Shown: piece after piece, positions 1 through 6,427 of the stretch
Layout: each line of letters begins with the position of its first letter
Position numbering within the stretch: position 1 is the stretch's first letter
NCBI GenBank assembly: GCA_003142495.1
Contig: PLMM01000165.1
Coordinates: 1,220-21,137 of the forward strand
Direction of reading: 5' to 3'
Origin: Gemmatimonadota bacterium
GTDB taxonomy: Bacteria > Gemmatimonadota > Gemmatimonadetes > Gemmatimonadales > Gemmatimonadaceae
Length of the DNA stretch: 19,918 nt
Program-made: the position numbers and the translations under genes
Notes under the pieces: model-generated
The model's database searches: none
What the model was told of the DNA's origin: nothing
What the model saw: only the letters and a program-made list of their open reading frames with translations

Positions 1-96
1 ACCCACACATATACGATCGAAAGTGCTGGCAAGTGCGATGAAGCTCCGAACACGTGGGCGCCGAGCCGAGTGACCCTGTCGATGGTCGAAAGCTAA
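1..96 (+). CDS. possible 3' end of a gene entering from the left edge
   Basis: Frame 1 is open from the first base to a TAA at 94-96, giving 31 residues that end in LSMVES. The other two plus frames are closed within about 70 bases. If real, this is the C-terminus of a plus-strand gene converging on the glycosidase gene that ends at 136. The stretch is short, its third-position GC is lower than in neighbouring genes, and no family is recognisable, so it could be chance. A 7-base inverted repeat (GAGCCGA at 63-69, TCGGCTC at 104-110) straddles its stop but has no T-run. Confidence 0.25.
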   Translation, partial: THTYTIESAGKCDEAPNTWAPSRVTLSMVES

Positions 97-135
97 GGAT
101 CAATCGGCTCGCGCGCCCGCGTGCGACCGTCGACG

Positions 136-1542
136 CTACATCTTGCTCCCCTTCAGCAGGATCGCCGCCTCGCTGTTGCGGAGTTTCAGCGAGGTGATCG
201 CCGCGCCGACGGTGCCATCCGCGTTGAGCGGAATCCAGACTTCGCCGGCGGGAAGGGTGACCGGAATCGCGGAACCATCGCCGTACGTCTGCGCGTTCCA
301 CCCGGTTTGCAAACGAAGCACGATGAGCGCGCGGTCAAAGTCGCGGTTGTAGATGACATAGGGATTACCCTGTGGATCGGTGCCGTGCGCTACCTGCACA
401 CGAGTCGCGAGCGGATGTCCGATGTTCGCCTCCTGCGCCTTCGTCCAGATCGTGGAGTACGGCTTGTTCCACAGATTCTCGAGCTGAATGGCGAACAGCT
501 TCGGCGAGGCTCCCACGGCGAGATAGTAGCTCGAGAGCTCCCACAGCTTCGCGCGCTGGACGTTCGTCGGGGAGTTCCCCTTCGGATAGGAGGTGGTCAT
601 GCCAGCCATGTCCTGCGTGCTGTACGTGCTCACGAAGTCGACGAAGACGCCGGCGGTGGTGAGCCTGCCAACCCACACCAAGCGCGAGATCATCGACGAC
701 TGTTTGAAGTTGTTGAACATCTCGAGATGCACACCGCCCGCAGCAACCGCCGCGGCGTAGTCACCATCCGTCATATACTCGGCGAGATTCAGCACGATCC
801 TCTTGCCGCCGATTCCCTGGCGAACCGCGCCGACGAGCTGCGTGAGCGATGTGAAGTACGCTGAGCCGCTTGCGTATTCGCGCGTTGCCGGGAGCCAGTT
901 GTTGATGTCGCCCGAGGATGCCTCGTCGAAGAAGACGCCATTCTCCGCACCGACGACGCGTTGCACGCGGTTCACACTGTACGCGACCGCACCGGCATCG
1001 CCGGGATTGATGGCCCAGCGATTCGAGCCCCACCGGTTGAAGTACACACGGCTGGCGGAGTCGCCAACGCTCCCTTTCTTGTGCACGAAGGCCTTCTCGA
1101 GCGCGTACTGCGGATGCACGGCGAACCAGCTCTTCATGTCGGCGTAGTACGATGAGGCGAGGCTGCCGGGCGCGGTCATCGTCGTCCACGACAGCGCGTA
1201 CGGATAGTGGCCGACGGACGGGTTGCCGGCGCGCCACGCGGATCCGGTTCCCGACATCGCGAAATCGTAGTGCGCACCGGCCCAGGCGCGCTCGCTGGTC
1301 GTCCATGAGTAGTAGAAGTCGGTCATCATCGTGGTGATATGCGACCAGTGCGGCGATGTCGACGAGTAGTCGTTGTAGAGCGACGCGGGCGCGGTGGAGC
1401 TCGCGTTCACCGTGGGGAGCGTCGGAGTCGGGAGCTGTTTGGTGGTCGCGAGCGAGTCGCTCGGGGCTGCGGGGGAAGTAGCGTCCGTGCAAGCGACCGC
1501 CGCGATGAGGATCGCGGCTAATGCGATGTGTGTTGCGTGCAT
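136..1542 (-). CDS. putative glycosidase lipoprotein (TIM-barrel glycoside hydrolase-like)
   Basis: 468 residues from ATG at 1542, which has a good Shine-Dalgarno (GGAG, 1554-1551, 8-base spacer). An in-frame extension to 1722 is rejected because it would translate the riboswitch. The N-terminus is a lipoprotein signal: a hydrophobic stretch, then A-V-A-Cys18, with Thr at +2, which favours the outer membrane. A Ser/Thr/Pro-rich linker (about 20-55) follows. The body is aromatic-rich with repeated W/Y motifs. The segment GVFFDEAS (Asp206, Glu207) looks like the end of a barrel strand carrying acidic catalytic residues. The C-terminus (VTLPAGEVWIPL, then LRNSEAAILL) resembles the beta-sandwich that ends many glycoside hydrolases. 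From memory it is closest to the uncharacterised putative glycoside hydrolase (GHL15-like) group. Substrate is unknown. Its position beside polysaccharide genes and behind a c-di-GMP riboswitch suggests a matrix polysaccharide. Fold assignment is moderate; catalytic residues are a guess. Confidence 0.72.
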   Translation of the reverse strand: MHATHIALAAILIAAVACTDATSPAAPSDSLATTKQLPTPTLPTVNASSTAPASLYNDYSSTSPHWSHITTMMTDFYYSWTTSERAWAGAHYDFAMSGTGSAWRAGNPSVGHYPYALSWTTMTAPGSLASSYYADMKSWFAVHPQYALEKAFVHKKGSVGDSASRVYFNRWGSNRWAINPGDAGAVAYSVNRVQRVVGAENGVFFDEASSGDINNWLPATREYASGSAYFTSLTQLVGAVRQGIGGKRIVLNLAEYMTDGDYAAAVAAGGVHLEMFNNFKQSSMISRLVWVGRLTTAGVFVDFVSTYSTQDMAGMTTSYPKGNSPTNVQRAKLWELSSYYLAVGASPKLFAIQLENLWNKPYSTIWTKAQEANIGHPLATRVQVAHGTDPQGNPYVIYNRDFDRALIVLRLQTGWNAQTYGDGSAIPVTLPAGEVWIPLNADGTVGAAITSLKLRNSEAAILLKGSKM

Positions 1543-1550
1543 TGTTGAGT

Positions 1551-1575
1551 CTCCGGTCCACGGCAACCCGACCGG
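1551..1575 (-). promoter_or_regulatory. candidate SD-sequestering hairpin (riboswitch expression platform)
   Basis: In the minus-strand RNA, CCGGUC at 1575-1570 is perfectly complementary to GACCGG at 1558-1553. The second element contains the first two bases of the GGAG Shine-Dalgarno (1554-1551) of the glycosidase gene. The first element includes the 3' C residues that close an aptamer stem, and the loop contains the 3' strand of aptamer P1 (GGGUUGCC). The hairpin and the folded aptamer are therefore mutually exclusive. Inference: without ligand the SD is partly hidden, and c-di-GMP binding frees it. Six base pairs with an 11-base loop is modest, so this needs testing. Confidence 0.45.
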
Positions 1576-1650
1576 CATAGCGCGGATACTCCGCGCCGTA
1601 GCCTCGTTGGCTTTGCGTCCCCGCCTTTGAGCGGGTTTGCCTTTGTCGTG
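1561..1650 (-). promoter_or_regulatory. cyclic-di-GMP-I riboswitch (GEMM-I)
   Basis: The minus-strand RNA from 1650 to 1561 carries the hallmarks of the GEMM-I aptamer in order: CACGACAAAGGCAAACC, a hairpin CCCGCU-CAAA-GGCGGG, the invariant GGACGCAAAGCCA, a second long hairpin (GGC-UACG-GCGCGG/CCGCGC-UAU-GCC) whose internal loop resembles a tetraloop receptor, and the closing GGGUUGCC. GGCAA(A)CC pairs with GGUUGCC to form P1. The first hairpin has a CAAA loop instead of the usual GNRA tetraloop, a small deviation. The aptamer ends seven bases before the Shine-Dalgarno of the glycosidase gene, with no intrinsic terminator between them, so control is probably translational. The family senses bis-(3'-5')-cyclic dimeric GMP. 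Confidence 0.9.
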
Positions 1651-1847
1651 GGCTCGTGGGCCCAACGATCGTGCCGCTGCGTGATGGTGCGGTGGGAGAT
1701 CGCCAGCTGAGGGCGATTCCATCTTATCGCGGCGGAGCGAGTGTGAGACACGCGCTCCTATATCGACGCAGTAGCCGCCGACGCCAGCAACCTTATGACG
1801 AATTCATTTCGCGTCAACCCGGCCGACCGGGCAGGTCGCGCGCTGGG
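1651..1847. other. intergenic leader and promoter region of the riboswitch gene
   Basis: This non-coding stretch lies between the stop of the aminotransferase gene and the c-di-GMP aptamer. On the minus strand TTGACG (1817-1812, 5 of 6 to the -35 consensus) is followed after 16 bases by TAAGGT (1795-1790), a poor -10. TATAGG at 1763-1758 is an alternative -10 without a well-placed -35. A small inverted repeat, ATCGCC (1699-1704) and GGCGAT (1712-1717), lacks a U-run and is not a convincing terminator. The promoter should be in here, but its exact place is not determined. Confidence 0.3.
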
Positions 1848-3011
1848 TCAGCTGCCCGAGATCCACGCCGCGAGCGCTCGCAGGTCGCGCTCATCGAGAT
1901 GCGCGTGCGTGGGCAGCGTCACCAGCGTGCGCTGGAGCTCCCGCGCGCCCGGAAGCTTCTCGTCGCCGAGCAGAGACGCCTTCAACTCCGCCAGCTCGGC
2001 CAGCGTGTTCGGATACCCGTGCACGACGCCGAGCTCGGGGCGCTCTCGACGCCCATCCGAAATGCGCACCGGAAGGCGCAGATAGCCGGGCTTGCTCCCC
2101 GGTATCGCGCGAATCGCCTCGAGCCCGCTCGTGCGCGCCACCACCCGCTCCATCTCCTCGGCGTGCGCGCGCCGCACCGCCAAATCGATCTCCGCGCGCG
2201 CGAGCGCATCGCGCACGAGCAGCGCGGAGACACCCGAGATCGCGCGCGGCTCGTGCGCGGGATGGTAGATCGTCTCGCCCAGGTGCAGCGCGGGGATCGC
2301 CGATGGAATGGCATAGAGCGCGGGGCGGCCAAGTATCCACTGCGCCTTCGCGAGCGCGAGGATGCGCACGCCGCTCTTCGCCGCGCGCAACTTCGATGCG
2401 CTCTCGGCGATCGCGTCGCGCTGCGCGGCGCCGATGCCGAGCAGCGCACCGCCGCCGCCGCCCGTCATCCCCTTCCCTCTGCCGAAGCTCAGCACCGTGA
2501 GCGGTCCGAAGGCGCCGAGCCGAGTCTCGAGGAGCTTTCCCCACGCGCCCTGCGCCGCGTCCTCGATCACGCGCACGCCGTGCGACGCCGCGAGCGCGGC
2601 CACGCCGGGAACGTTCGCGGGATAGCCGTAGAGATGCGCGACGACGATCGAGTCCACGCCCGCCTCGAGCACGCGCGACACCGATGCGAGATCGGGGGAG
2701 AGCGTAACGGGATCGATGTCGTAGAGGCGCGCGCGGAGCTTCGCGAAGATCGCGGCCGCGCCGATGTCGACGCAGGCGTACGCCGGAAGCGCGACGACGC
2801 CGCCTGCGGGAGTCGATGCGAGAAGTGCGAGCGCGAGCGCGGATGTGCCGCTGTCGACGAGCGCGACATCGGCGGCGCCGAATGCGCTCTGCAGCTCGGC
2901 GCGCAGCGCGTCGCGCTCGGCGGAGCCTCCGAACAGCGCCGGTGCCACCGCGCGCGTGAGGGAGCTCGCGGTGATCGTCGAGCTCACCGGAAGCTGCCGA
3001 CGCCAGCTCAA
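1848..3011 (-). CDS. DegT/DnrJ/EryC1-type PLP aminotransferase
   Basis: 387 residues from a TTG at 3011 that overlaps the FemAB-like stop in the sequence TTGA; the next candidate is GTG at 2987. Longer in-frame upstream sequence lies inside the previous gene and is rejected. DegT/DnrJ/EryC1 enzymes transfer an amino group to keto-sugars in nucleotide-sugar synthesis. Visible features: the N-terminal WRRQLPV typical of this subgroup, an SGTSALALAL segment that would hold the PLP phosphate region, VIEDAAQGAWG with Asp151 as the expected pyridine-nitrogen contact, and SFGRGKGMTGGGGG with Lys180 as the expected Schiff-base lysine. The usual GEGG motif is replaced by a run of glycines. It is the last gene of the overlapping polysaccharide block, so a role in making an amino sugar for the exopolysaccharide is likely, but the substrate cannot be read from sequence. 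Confidence 0.85.
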   Translation of the reverse strand: MSWRRQLPVSSTITASSLTRAVAPALFGGSAERDALRAELQSAFGAADVALVDSGTSALALALLASTPAGGVVALPAYACVDIGAAAIFAKLRARLYDIDPVTLSPDLASVSRVLEAGVDSIVVAHLYGYPANVPGVAALAASHGVRVIEDAAQGAWGKLLETRLGAFGPLTVLSFGRGKGMTGGGGGALLGIGAAQRDAIAESASKLRAAKSGVRILALAKAQWILGRPALYAIPSAIPALHLGETIYHPAHEPRAISGVSALLVRDALARAEIDLAVRRAHAEEMERVVARTSGLEAIRAIPGSKPGYLRLPVRISDGRRERPELGVVHGYPNTLAELAELKASLLGDEKLPGARELQRTLVTLPTHAHLDERDLRALAAWISGS

Positions 3012-4033
3012 GGGATGTAGCGCACGATTCGTGGGCCGAGCAAAGTCGCGAGCGACGTCGGGAGCTTTTTCCAGATGCGCGGGCCCCACGAATAGCCGGA
3101 GTCCGTTGGCGAGGGCGTCTTCACGTCGGCGCTCGCGGCCTGATCGTACCAGAAGAGCTGCTCGTCGTGCGCGCCCCACTGTGACTTGAAGCGATGCGTG
3201 CCGCTGTTCGGCGACGTGCGCCCGAAGTTGAACTTCGTGATGCCATTTTCGATCGCGCGCTCCATGAAGCGATAGTAGAGGAGCATGTTCGGCGCGATGC
3301 GTTTGTGCTCGTTGAGCGATGACGCCCACGTGATCTCGAGCTCGTCACCCCACCGAAATGCGCAGCCGCAGGCCACAGGACGCCCCTCGAGCCACGCGCA
3401 ACCGAACCATGCGTCGTCTGGAAAGATGGCGGCGATCGTGTCGAAGAGGAGGCGCGGCTGCGTGGGTGTGCCGAGGTCGCGCATGTGGTGGGCGAAGACA
3501 TCGAAGAAGGGCGCGACCTGGTCCGCGCCGAACTTCACCGTCACTCCTTCTTTTTGCGGACGTCGCACCTGGCTGCGCAGCTTGGCATCGAGCTGCTTCA
3601 TCAGCGCGGGCTCGCTGTTCGGCAAGTCGAGCACCACCGTGATCTTGCGGTGCGACACCGGCATGTCGATCGGGAGCGCGATGCGGCTGCGCAGCTCGAG
3701 GAGCTTGACGCCGCTCTCGCGCGCGATGGCCGATGCGTGCGCCGCGAGCGCGACGATCGCTTCGCTAGTGCCGACGGGGCCGCCGTAGTTGAGGAAGGGC
3801 ATGGACACGAGGAAGTGTCCGAAGAGGATGCTCTTCACGCGCACGAGCGGGAGCACGCCCGCGAGCGCGCCCGCATCGTCGTATGCCGCGAGGTAGACGC
3901 ACTCGTGGCCGAAGACACGCTCGATCACCGCGCGCCATCCGTACAGATGAAAGTGGGTGAAGCCGGGGGAGCGGCGCGCGAGCGCGTCCCACTCCGGTGC
4001 TGCTCCCGCAAATCGTTCGACGCGTGCGATCAC
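3008..4033 (-). CDS. FemAB-like XrtA/PEP-CTERM-associated acyltransferase
   Basis: 341 residues from GTG at 4033, overlapping the deacetylase stop as GTGA. An ATG 19 codons upstream at 4090 is open but lies inside the deacetylase gene, and the overlap argues for GTG. The protein looks like the GNAT-fold FemAB-related family (TIGR03019 as I recall it) that accompanies exosortase/exopolysaccharide clusters: FLNYGGPVG near the N-third, KLRSQVRRPQKEG, an acetyl-transferase-like core with CGCAFRWGDELEITWASS, the NFGRTSPNSGTHRFKSQWG motif, and a C-terminal WKKLPTSLATLLGPRIVRYIP-like end. Members are thought to transfer an acyl or aminoacyl group during matrix polysaccharide or cell-wall modification; the substrate is not established. 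No strong Shine-Dalgarno is visible, so translation is probably coupled to the gene before it. Confidence 0.88.
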   Translation of the reverse strand: MIARVERFAGAAPEWDALARRSPGFTHFHLYGWRAVIERVFGHECVYLAAYDDAGALAGVLPLVRVKSILFGHFLVSMPFLNYGGPVGTSEAIVALAAHASAIARESGVKLLELRSRIALPIDMPVSHRKITVVLDLPNSEPALMKQLDAKLRSQVRRPQKEGVTVKFGADQVAPFFDVFAHHMRDLGTPTQPRLLFDTIAAIFPDDAWFGCAWLEGRPVACGCAFRWGDELEITWASSLNEHKRIAPNMLLYYRFMERAIENGITKFNFGRTSPNSGTHRFKSQWGAHDEQLFWYDQAASADVKTPSPTDSGYSWGPRIWKKLPTSLATLLGPRIVRYIP

Positions 4034-4923
4034 TCGACGGCGCTGGCCGCCCTGTTGCTCGTCGCGAAGGACATCGGAAGCTTGAGGCACTGCGCCACGC
4101 TCCGGAAACGGAACTCACCGAGCAGCCGCTCGAGGAGTGGCCGCGTTTTGCGCAATCCGGAGTAGTGCCGCAGGCGAGTGTGCCATGGCACCGCAATCCG
4201 GGGCTGATCCGGATCGAGCTCCCACGGATGAATGTAGAACATCGCGGGCATCCCGTTCGCATCGTGCTCGCGGAAGGCGCGCTGGATGAGGCGGAACGGG
4301 AGGTGGCGGAGATAGGCGCCGCCGGCGGCGGGGATGCGCATCCCGCGCCATTCCGTGGTCGCGAGTGGAAGCTCGGTGAGCGTGCCGGCGGGGCGATGGA
4401 TGAGGTGCGGAATTGGCGGGGCGTTCGGGTAGCCGTAGCCCGGCCGACGGATCGGAAAGAGGCTGGAGTCGTAGCGGTAGCCTTCTTCGAGGAGAATATC
4501 GAATGCCCACTCGGTGCCGGGCGAGATCGAGAAGTTCGGCGCTCGAAAGCCCCAGACGGGCGAGCCGGAATGCTGCTCGAGAATGGCCTTCGATACGCGG
4601 ATGTCTTCGCGGAATTCATCCGGCGTCAGCGTATCGACGCGCCGGTGCCAATGTCCGTGCGATGCGATCTCGTGTCCCGCGTCGACGATGCGACGCATGA
4701 GGAAAGGATGGCGCTCCGCTACCCAGCCCAGCGTGAAGAACGTCGCGTTCGCGTGATGCCGCGCGAGCAGCTCGAGAAGGATTCCGATCGAATGCTCGAG
4801 ACGGCTCGGGTGCGAGTCCCAATCCTTTCGCTGCACGACGCGATCGAAGGCGCCGACCTGGAAATATTCCTCCACGTCGACGGTAAAGATGTGCTCAGTG
4901 GCGCAGTGAACCGGCAAGCTCAT
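4030..4923 (-). CDS. XrtA-associated polysaccharide deacetylase (NodB fold, DUF3473)
   Basis: 297 residues, starting at ATG 4923 and first gene of the minus-strand block. The family (TIGR03006 type) removes N-acetyl groups from a polysaccharide and is tied to exosortase/exopolysaccharide loci. Motifs: FTVDVEEYFQVGAF (Asp16, Glu18/19) replacing the TFDDG of ordinary NodB enzymes, SHGHWH with His89 and His93 as metal ligands, GFRAPNFS with Arg127, and the C-terminal FYIHPWELDPDQPR signature (His232) of DUF3473. Length is normal for the family. No signal peptide is visible, which is usual here. The 114-base gap to the divergent VanZ gene must contain its promoter. The start has no good Shine-Dalgarno, but the motif begins only 13 residues later, so little can be missing. 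Confidence 0.93.
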   Translation of the reverse strand: MSLPVHCATEHIFTVDVEEYFQVGAFDRVVQRKDWDSHPSRLEHSIGILLELLARHHANATFFTLGWVAERHPFLMRRIVDAGHEIASHGHWHRRVDTLTPDEFREDIRVSKAILEQHSGSPVWGFRAPNFSISPGTEWAFDILLEEGYRYDSSLFPIRRPGYGYPNAPPIPHLIHRPAGTLTELPLATTEWRGMRIPAAGGAYLRHLPFRLIQRAFREHDANGMPAMFYIHPWELDPDQPRIAVPWHTRLRHYSGLRKTRPLLERLLGEFRFRSVAQCLKLPMSFATSNRAASAVE

Positions 4924-5020
4924 AGGGAGCGCCGACCTGCGCGAAAGGTTATTGCCTGCATTTGTGCGACAGAGTCTTGCAGTTAGGGTGCCACCTGCGG
5001 CATCGGGCAGGCAACCGTTC

Positions 5021-5034
5021 GATGTTGTAACATC
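5021..5034. repeat. inverted repeat in a divergent promoter region (possible operator)
   Basis: GATGTT-GT-AACATC is a perfect 6-2-6 dyad between the divergent deacetylase and VanZ genes, ending four bases before the earliest possible VanZ start. It sits in an AT-richer patch. A dyad of this size is compatible with a dimeric regulator site, but a single copy can arise by chance and no regulator is encoded in the window. Confidence 0.35.
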
Positions 5035-5037
5035 CCG

Positions 5038-6336
5038 TTGCTACGCGCGCGTTTGCGCGATCTTTCCGCACACAATTTCTCGAACCGTACGCCACGGACT
5101 GTTGCGTTGATACCACAAAGATCATTCGGTCGCGCAGTCTGGATCGCGGGATTTCTCTTCATAGCGATTCTCACTCTCACACCGCAGTACGCCGCAACGA
5201 GATCGCCGCCGAGTTGGTGTTTGCTGTGCGGAGAGCAATCGGTACTGGATGCGGTGCTGAACGTCATTCTCTTCATTCCGTTCGGAGTGGGATTGCGACT
5301 GGCGGGGCTGTCGCGACGGCGTGCGTTCGTGATCGGATTGGTGACGACGATCACCGTCGAGCTTCTCCAACTCTACATCCCCGGACGCGACACCACCCTT
5401 GGCGACATCTTCACCAACTCGTTCGGGGGCTTTCTCGGAATTCTCGTTGCGGACGTGTGGCGCGTGGTGCTGGTGCCGGATCGGCGCGCCGCGAAGAGAC
5501 TCGCGATTGGTTGGACGGTGCTATGGGCACTGGTGTTAATGGCGAGTGCGGAGCTCACGCACATCTCGCTATCCAAGTCGATCTACTGGGGCGAGTGGAG
5601 GCCCGAGGATCTGCACCACGACTACTTCCCGGGAAAAGTGCTCTGGGCAACGGCGGGTGGACTGCCGACAAAGAACGGTCTCGACGGCGGGAACGTCGTC
5701 GTGCGCGCGCGACTCTCGTCGGACTCGGTGGTCGTCGAGGGGTCGGTCGCTGGTGCGGCGCTGAGCGGGACGTACTCGTCGATCGCGAGCGTCTACGATC
5801 CGAGTAAGCAGCCGCAATTCTTCCTCGGGCAGCGGCGCGGGAGTCTGATTTTTTCGCTGCGCATGCGAGCGAGCGATCTCAAGGTGAAGAACCCGACGAT
5901 CCGGCTCGACAGTGTTTTCCCGCGACATCGCCCGCTGACGCTCGACACGATTTTCGTCGCGGGCGGGGTGGTTCACAAACAGCTGTGGATTCGCGCCGAG
6001 GATCATGGCGTCGTTCGCGAGCGGACACTGCCGATGGATGCAGGGCTCGGCTGGAGCTACTTCCTCCCCTTCGACTACGAGTACGGACGCGAGGCGCCAT
6101 GGCTGACCGCGCTCTGGCTCGCCGGCCTCTCCGCGCCCGCGCTGCATTGGGCCACGCGCGCGGGGCGAAGAGCATTGTTCGCGGTGCTGGCGTCGTTGGC
6201 GGCGGCGCTGCTCGTGATTCCGTTGGCGGCCGGCGCGCACGCGACCGCGTGGTGGGAGTGGCTCGCACTCGCGGCGGGCGCATGCCTCGGCGTGGCGATC
6301 GGCTCGACGACGGTACGCACGCGCCGGCCGGAGTGA
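5038..6336 (+). CDS. VanZ-family membrane protein with central beta-rich domain
   Basis: 432 residues if it begins at TTG 5038; an in-frame TTG at 5107 would shorten it by 23 and begin directly before the first hydrophobic segment. Neither has a clear Shine-Dalgarno. Residues about 30-170 form a VanZ-like domain of several membrane helices with the usual pattern: LTPQ, DAVLNVILFIPFGVGLRL, TVELLQLYIPGRDTTLGDIFTNSFGGFLG. A helix near 160-178 leads into a soluble beta-rich region (about 185-345) that resembles a LamG/concanavalin-like jelly roll (VVVRARLSSDSVVVEG, SLIFSLRMRASDLKV). Two or three more helices end the protein. VanZ-domain proteins have mostly unknown function; some occur beside exopolysaccharide or exosortase genes, which matches the divergent neighbours. 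A WCLLC pair lies just after the first helix. Confidence 0.82.
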   Translation: MLRARLRDLSAHNFSNRTPRTVALIPQRSFGRAVWIAGFLFIAILTLTPQYAATRSPPSWCLLCGEQSVLDAVLNVILFIPFGVGLRLAGLSRRRAFVIGLVTTITVELLQLYIPGRDTTLGDIFTNSFGGFLGILVADVWRVVLVPDRRAAKRLAIGWTVLWALVLMASAELTHISLSKSIYWGEWRPEDLHHDYFPGKVLWATAGGLPTKNGLDGGNVVVRARLSSDSVVVEGSVAGAALSGTYSSIASVYDPSKQPQFFLGQRRGSLIFSLRMRASDLKVKNPTIRLDSVFPRHRPLTLDTIFVAGGVVHKQLWIRAEDHGVVRERTLPMDAGLGWSYFLPFDYEYGREAPWLTALWLAGLSAPALHWATRAGRRALFAVLASLAAALLVIPLAAGAHATAWWEWLALAAGACLGVAIGSTTVRTRRPE

Positions 6337-6427
6337 ACTTCGGCCATAGTACTGGGGTTACATTGTCGTGGTCGAGCGCACGCTGAGCGCCGGGCGTGCA
6401 TTGCATCGTTTCCCTTTCCAACTTCCA

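Noticed and set aside
1543-1722. N-terminal extension of the glycosidase reading frame up to 1722
   Set aside because: It would translate the c-di-GMP aptamer, is Arg/His-rich, and would bury the lipoprotein signal that begins at the ATG with a good Shine-Dalgarno at 1542.
1656-3020. 454-codon open frame on the plus strand
   Set aside because: Antisense to the aminotransferase gene; very Arg-rich, low complexity, no motif. High GC keeps opposite frames open.
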